From an uncultured Lachnospiraceae bacterium (GTDB lineage: Bacteria; Bacillota; Clostridia; Lachnospirales; Lachnospiraceae), in contig CAJUQY010000002.1 of NCBI GenBank assembly GCA_910588815.1, positions 1-64,000 on the forward strand: a stretch of 64,000 nt of DNA, in the 5' to 3' direction. Shown in pieces: positions 60,063 to 64,000 of this stretch. The notes under the pieces were generated by a model that had not been told where the DNA came from, made no database searches, and worked only from the letters and a program-made list of their open reading frames with translations. How positions within the stretch are numbered: the first letter of the stretch is position 1; each line of letters starts with the position of its first letter. The translations under genes and the position numbers were made by a program.

Positions 60063-62345
60063 CTATTTGGACACGTAAGCCCGTTTTGTCGGTCCGGGAG
60101 CAGGGCCGCCTTTTTCCACCAGGCGGATCTCAATTCCCTCCAGGCGTTTCCCATAACCGGCTGTCCCTGCGTTTCCTCCGTTCTTCGCCCAGCCAAGCCA
60201 TCCATAGCTCTGGGCATGGACCCGGTAGTACACGTCATACCGCCGGCTCAATTCTCCTGTCAATTGAATCTGAATGGCCTCCAAACGCTTCCCTTTCCCG
60301 CTGGTACCGCTCATCTTGCCGTCCTGCTTCCAGTCCTTTTCCCAGCCAAAGCTTTGGATATGGGTCTTGTACTGAATACTTCCGGAAATTCCCAGATTGT
60401 CAACCTTGATCTCAATTCCCTCCAGACGCTTGGCCTTCCCGCTGGTGCCGCTCATTTCACCGTTGGATTTCCACGCCTGCCAGCCGTAGCTCTGCACATG
60501 AGTCCGATAGTTGATTCCGGCATCTGCCCCCGCCTGCTTAAAGGAATTAATACTGCTCCCCGGCGCAGGTTCTCCTTTTTTTACCAGACGGATCTCGATG
60601 GCCTCTAACCGCTTTGCATAGCCGGCCGTCCCGGCGCTGGCTCCGTTTTTTGCCCAGCCGAGCCACCCGTAACTCTGGGCATGGACCCGGTAATACACGT
60701 CGTAAAGCTCCGCCATCCTTCCGGTCAGTCTGATCTGGATCGCCTCCAGACGCTTTTTCTCCCCGCTGGTACCGCTCATCTTGCCATTCTCTTTCCATCC
60801 CTTCTCCCAGCCGTAGCTCTGGATATGGGTCCGGTACTGAATAGCCCCTTCCGCCGGAGGATTCACCAGCTCGATATAAATGCCCTCAAGCCTTTTCTCC
60901 TGTTTCTCTGTTCCGCTCATCTGACCGTCCTGCCGCCACCCCTGATCTCCATAGGACTGAACATGGGTCCGGTAACGGACGCTGGCGTTTGGAATCGAAG
61001 GCGTTGTCGGGTCCGTGGGTTTCACCGGATCTGTAGGCGTTGTCGGCTTCTGGACGGTAACGGATATTTTCCGCGCCTTGTACGTTGCAGATATTTTAGC
61101 CCCATCCCAGCTCTGCTTAGACAACTGATATGCCGCCAGATGATAGATGATATCTGTTTCATAATTATCATGCATATTTCCGGGAATGGAAAGTACGAAC
61201 GAGGTCTGACCGTTTTTAATATTTTCTTTGATCTGCCCCGTAAAATACTCCGACCACTGCTTGATTTCACCAGTCCTGATAAAATAATTATTTTCCAGCG
61301 CAGCAGATACATACTTATAATCCGGTTTTGCAGAAGTTGTCGCATGATCCGGATGCGCAAGACTGATCAACTCATCCGTCAGCCCAAAATACATGTGCTT
61401 TCCATATCCTTCTACGTCATTCCAGGTAGGATCGACCTGACACCAGGAACCATCCAGCTTCACAGCCGTCCAGACATGTCCATTGCCTGCTACACGCCCG
61501 CTTTCAATTCCAACCCGTTTAAGAAGCATTACATAAGCCCTGTGATAAGCTTCACAGGTGCCTGAACCTCTTGCAAATACCCCCTCTGCCGAACAATATA
61601 ACAGGGAATTATCATAAACCACATGGTCCAAAACCCAATCGTGCAGCCACACGGCTTTTTCATATTCCGTCTGACATTGCCTCTCACATTCAGCCGCAAC
61701 CTCATCCGCAATCTGTTCTACTGATTTTCGTTTCGAATCCCGGATCTGAAGCGTATACTCCTGAGACCGAACAAACTCTTTTGACGTTGGGTTGAAAGCG
61801 ATAAAACATATTTTATATGTGCCGGACGCACAAAAAGTAAAAGTGAACGTATTATTATTCTCAAAGCCGTGGCGGCTGATATCATACAGCATTTCTCTGC
61901 TTCCGTCTCCATACACAATATCAAAGCTGTAAATTTTATACAGATAGGATCCGCTTCCCCCCGTCACGTCCATGGTAAACGTAACCGGAGTATCGCAGGA
62001 GATCGAAGCCGGATAAGTTACATTCAGCACCGGATTGCTTCTCGCCTGTGCAGAATCCGCATCTTTTATATCTCCTGCAGCGCCATACACCGGAAGTTCT
62101 TCAGAAACTTCACTGACGTCTTCAAAGGACTCCGGACTGACTCCCGTTTCCTGCTTCATCAAAGCTTCTTCTATGCTTCGGCTTTCCGTTTCCGAAGCTG
62201 TCTCAAAACCGGATTCGCTTTCACTTGCCGCATCCGTCTCTCCATAGGCATGAAGCGTCCCGGTCATAAAACCGGAAAATCCTATCGCAAATGCCATTGC
62301 GACACAAAGAGCCGATTTCCATAATTTCTTCATTTCCCTTATCAT
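60063..62345 (-). CDS. Secreted transglutaminase-like protein with six ChW repeats
   Basis: 760 residues. A signal peptide (~1-36, SALCVAMAFAIGFSGFMTG) is followed by a Glu/Ser-rich region, an Ig-like domain (~100-200), a transglutaminase-like domain with Cys in GTCEAYHR (~262), His in GNGHVWTAV (~289) and Asp in QVDPTWND (~305), a Lys/Pro/Thr linker, and six ChW repeats (~452-755) of pattern Y+TH.QSYGW..W...G.MSGT, arranged as two triplets. ChW proteins sit on the surface of Clostridia; the catalytic triad suggests peptide-bond or crosslink chemistry on wall or host proteins. The last ~915 bp nearly equal those of the neighbouring gene. Confidence 0.93.
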   Translation of the reverse strand: MIREMKKLWKSALCVAMAFAIGFSGFMTGTLHAYGETDAASESESGFETASETESRSIEEALMKQETGVSPESFEDVSEVSEELPVYGAAGDIKDADSAQARSNPVLNVTYPASISCDTPVTFTMDVTGGSGSYLYKIYSFDIVYGDGSREMLYDISRHGFENNNTFTFTFCASGTYKICFIAFNPTSKEFVRSQEYTLQIRDSKRKSVEQIADEVAAECERQCQTEYEKAVWLHDWVLDHVVYDNSLLYCSAEGVFARGSGTCEAYHRAYVMLLKRVGIESGRVAGNGHVWTAVKLDGSWCQVDPTWNDVEGYGKHMYFGLTDELISLAHPDHATTSAKPDYKYVSAALENNYFIRTGEIKQWSEYFTGQIKENIKNGQTSFVLSIPGNMHDNYETDIIYHLAAYQLSKQSWDGAKISATYKARKISVTVQKPTTPTDPVKPTDPTTPSIPNASVRYRTHVQSYGDQGWRQDGQMSGTEKQEKRLEGIYIELVNPPAEGAIQYRTHIQSYGWEKGWKENGKMSGTSGEKKRLEAIQIRLTGRMAELYDVYYRVHAQSYGWLGWAKNGASAGTAGYAKRLEAIEIRLVKKGEPAPGSSINSFKQAGADAGINYRTHVQSYGWQAWKSNGEMSGTSGKAKRLEGIEIKVDNLGISGSIQYKTHIQSFGWEKDWKQDGKMSGTSGKGKRLEAIQIQLTGELSRRYDVYYRVHAQSYGWLGWAKNGGNAGTAGYGKRLEGIEIRLVEKGGPAPGPTKRAYVSK
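60106..61020 (-). repeat. ~915-bp near-identical direct repeat, copy 1
   Basis: This stretch encodes all six ChW repeats and part of the linker of the transglutaminase-like gene. It matches 62397-63311 at a constant offset of 2291 bases. I noticed only two mismatches (60975 and 61007). The ends diverge sharply on both sides. Confidence 0.9.
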
Positions 62346-62353
62346 TCCCTTCT

Positions 62354-64000
62354 TTATCTTGCCACATACGCCCCGTATGTGGAACCGGGCGCAGAACCGC
62401 CTTTTTCCACCAGGCGGATCTCAATTCCCTCCAGGCGTTTCCCATAACCGGCTGTCCCTGCGTTTCCTCCGTTCTTCGCCCAGCCAAGCCATCCATAGCT
62501 CTGGGCATGGACCCGGTAGTACACGTCATACCGCCGGCTCAATTCTCCTGTCAATTGAATCTGAATGGCCTCCAAACGCTTCCCTTTCCCGCTGGTACCG
62601 CTCATCTTGCCGTCCTGCTTCCAGTCCTTTTCCCAGCCAAAGCTTTGGATATGGGTCTTGTACTGAATACTTCCGGAAATTCCCAGATTGTCAACCTTGA
62701 TCTCAATTCCCTCCAGACGCTTGGCCTTCCCGCTGGTGCCGCTCATTTCACCGTTGGATTTCCACGCCTGCCAGCCGTAGCTCTGCACATGAGTCCGATA
62801 GTTGATTCCGGCATCTGCCCCCGCCTGCTTAAAGGAATTAATACTGCTCCCCGGCGCAGGTTCTCCTTTTTTTACCAGACGGATCTCGATGGCCTCTAAC
62901 CGCTTTGCATAGCCGGCCGTCCCGGCGCTGGCTCCGTTTTTTGCCCAGCCGAGCCACCCGTAACTCTGGGCATGGACCCGGTAATACACGTCGTAAAGCT
63001 CCGCCATCCTTCCGGTCAGTCTGATCTGGATCGCCTCCAGACGCTTTTTCTCCCCGCTGGTACCGCTCATCTTGCCATTCTCTTTCCATCCCTTCTCCCA
63101 GCCGTAGCTCTGGATATGGGTCCGGTACTGAATAGCCCCTTCCGCCGGAGGATTCACCAGCTCGATATAAATGCCCTCAAGCCTTTTCTCCTGTTTCTCT
63201 GTTCCGCTCATCTGACCGTCCTGCCGCCACCCCTGATCTCCATAGGACTGAACATGGGTCCGGTAGCGGACGCTGGCGTTTGGAATCGAAGGCGTTGCCG
63301 GGTCCGTGGGTTTTGCCGGGTCTGTGGGCTTCACCGGCTCTGTAGGCTTTGCCGGGTCTGTGGGGTTTACAGGAGCTGTAGGCTGCGCAGGGTCAGTCGG
63401 TTTTACAGGAGCCGTGGGTTTTTCCACCGCGCCGCCGTCCTCCGCCAAAACATGCTTCTTGTGCTCTGTAACGCAGCTTCCGGAAGTCCCATTGTAAGCC
63501 AAAATCGATTTTACCGTATTTTCCACATTGTAAAGATACAAATAACTTGCAGTGCTGGTTCCAAGGGAATTCCCCAATTTCCCCCAACCGCCGGCTGCTT
63601 TCTGATAATAAACCTCTATCCTTGCATTTACGCCGTTAGGTTCAGAACTTGCGATTGCCGCGTAGGGCACGCCGTCCTTCAGCATGACCGCAAGCGCTGA
63701 AATACTGCGGCTCACCCCGCTTCTTCCTGAATCGTTTCCTACAATAAATGATGTCAAAGCCTCAACCTTTGCCCCAGTACACTTCAGCAAAACAGCTTCT
63801 GCGTCATTTCCCGCTTTCTGGATCAGGATATACGCTGAATCTCCTGCTCCCGAAACAGCCATGGCAATCCCGCCTCCGCCTCCAAGGGCAAAGCCGGAAG
63901 CCCCCCTTGTAATACTTCCGCCGGAATCAACCTGAACCGTCTTCAGCTCATTGGAAGCCATCGCCGCCCGATAAGCAAGATAAAAACAATTTTTTCCTCC
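62354..64000 (-). CDS. Surface protein with six ChW repeats, 5' end off the window
   Basis: The frame is open to the right edge, past the Met at 63961, so the true start lies outside. The visible 548 residues comprise a ~190-residue N-terminal region rich in Gly, Ser and Ala (possibly a beta-propeller or repeat domain; unrecognised), a long Pro-Thr-Asp linker of KPTDPA-like units, and six ChW repeats identical to those of the gene 8 bases downstream except for the last few residues. No transglutaminase domain is seen in the visible part. Surface binding is inferred from the ChW repeats. The linker is longer than in the neighbour, suggesting expansion of the short DNA repeats (63291-63430). 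Confidence 0.9.
   Translation of the reverse strand, partial: GGKNCFYLAYRAAMASNELKTVQVDSGGSITRGASGFALGGGGGIAMAVSGAGDSAYILIQKAGNDAEAVLLKCTGAKVEALTSFIVGNDSGRSGVSRSISALAVMLKDGVPYAAIASSEPNGVNARIEVYYQKAAGGWGKLGNSLGTSTASYLYLYNVENTVKSILAYNGTSGSCVTEHKKHVLAEDGGAVEKPTAPVKPTDPAQPTAPVNPTDPAKPTEPVKPTDPAKPTDPATPSIPNASVRYRTHVQSYGDQGWRQDGQMSGTEKQEKRLEGIYIELVNPPAEGAIQYRTHIQSYGWEKGWKENGKMSGTSGEKKRLEAIQIRLTGRMAELYDVYYRVHAQSYGWLGWAKNGASAGTAGYAKRLEAIEIRLVKKGEPAPGSSINSFKQAGADAGINYRTHVQSYGWQAWKSNGEMSGTSGKAKRLEGIEIKVDNLGISGSIQYKTHIQSFGWEKDWKQDGKMSGTSGKGKRLEAIQIQLTGELSRRYDVYYRVHAQSYGWLGWAKNGGNAGTAGYGKRLEGIEIRLVEKGGSAPGSTYGAYVAR
62397..63311 (-). repeat. ~915-bp near-identical direct repeat, copy 2
   Basis: Second copy of the ChW-coding block, see 60106-61020. 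The identity covers the DNA, including synonymous sites, which means a recent duplication or ongoing gene conversion. Confidence 0.9.
63291..63430 (-). repeat. Short tandem repeats coding a Pro-Thr linker
   Basis: Imperfect units of 18 bases, of the type GCCGGGTCTGTGGGCTT on the plus strand, code for repeated KPTDPA / KPTAPV / NPTDPA blocks. The matching linker in the neighbouring gene has only three such units, so copy number varies between the two paralogues. Confidence 0.8.

Noticed and set aside
60063..64000. Duplication as pure assembly artefact
   Set aside because: The flanks of the two copies differ completely, the linker lengths differ, and there are at least two base differences, so two real loci are more likely; long reads would settle it.

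Overview
The window looks like a chromosomal segment of an anaerobic, endospore-forming member of the Clostridia, most likely an acetogenic Lachnospiraceae-type gut bacterium. The reasons are sporulation genes (yqfC, yqfD, spoIVA), Gram-positive promoters and purine-rich ribosome binding sites, ChW-repeat surface proteins, and a nearly complete Wood-Ljungdahl (reductive acetyl-CoA) gene cluster. Nearly all genes lie on the minus strand; the two clear plus-strand genes are a PTS EIIC permease and a DMT-type transporter. I saw no rRNA, tRNA, CRISPR array, phage or intact insertion sequence.

Layout. 1-10.7 kb: sporulation pair yqfC-yqfD, rpsU, alaS preceded by a 42-residue membrane peptide, an OmpR-type two-component system with a membrane-anchored partner, rnhA and a membrane MutS-like ATPase. 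10.8-20.4 kb: a beta-CASP nuclease with a duplicated C-terminal domain, spoIVA, a DUF3048 lipoprotein, a PTS EIIC, a lone AAA/DUF4143 ATPase and a macro-domain protein. 20.4-26.4 kb: a family 2 glycosidase with an unusual C-terminal extension, cardiolipin synthase, deoD and a YdcZ-type transporter. 26.4-36.5 kb: an oligopeptide ABC importer bracketed by an M29 aminopeptidase and two M24 peptidases, with the decayed C-terminus of a further M24 gene between them.

37-58.3 kb is the Wood-Ljungdahl cluster. In transcription order it reads: rnfC2 (with a fused MetV domain), metV, metF, a SEC-C protein, a His-rich protein, cooT, cooC, acsA (CO dehydrogenase), a second CooC/AcsF ATPase, acsB, acsD, acsC, acsE, acsV, a DUF3786 protein, fhs, fchA, folD. 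Together these cover the methyl branch from formate to methyl-THF, methyl transfer to the corrinoid protein, CO2 reduction to CO, acetyl-CoA synthesis, nickel loading and reductive reactivation of the corrinoid protein. Formate dehydrogenase, hydrogenase, phosphotransacetylase and acetate kinase are not in the window. Recognisable promoters before rnfC2, the SEC-C gene, the His-rich gene and fhs suggest several transcription units. Many gaps carry strong hairpins, and the acsB-acsD gap holds an elaborate duplicated palindromic element.

58.5-64 kb: an ABC-2 type exporter downstream of two surface proteins carrying ChW repeats, one with a transglutaminase-like domain. Their last ~915 bp are almost identical. 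The final gene runs off the right edge.

The less ordinary observations are the hairpin-rich intergenic DNA (including a small family with ATAGTRARCG arms found just after stop codons), the GH2 fusion carrying an IGGADGPT motif, the RBS-pairing inverted repeat before spoIVA, and the compact nickel-handling gene set. Promoters, terminators and hairpins were read by eye and are predictions.
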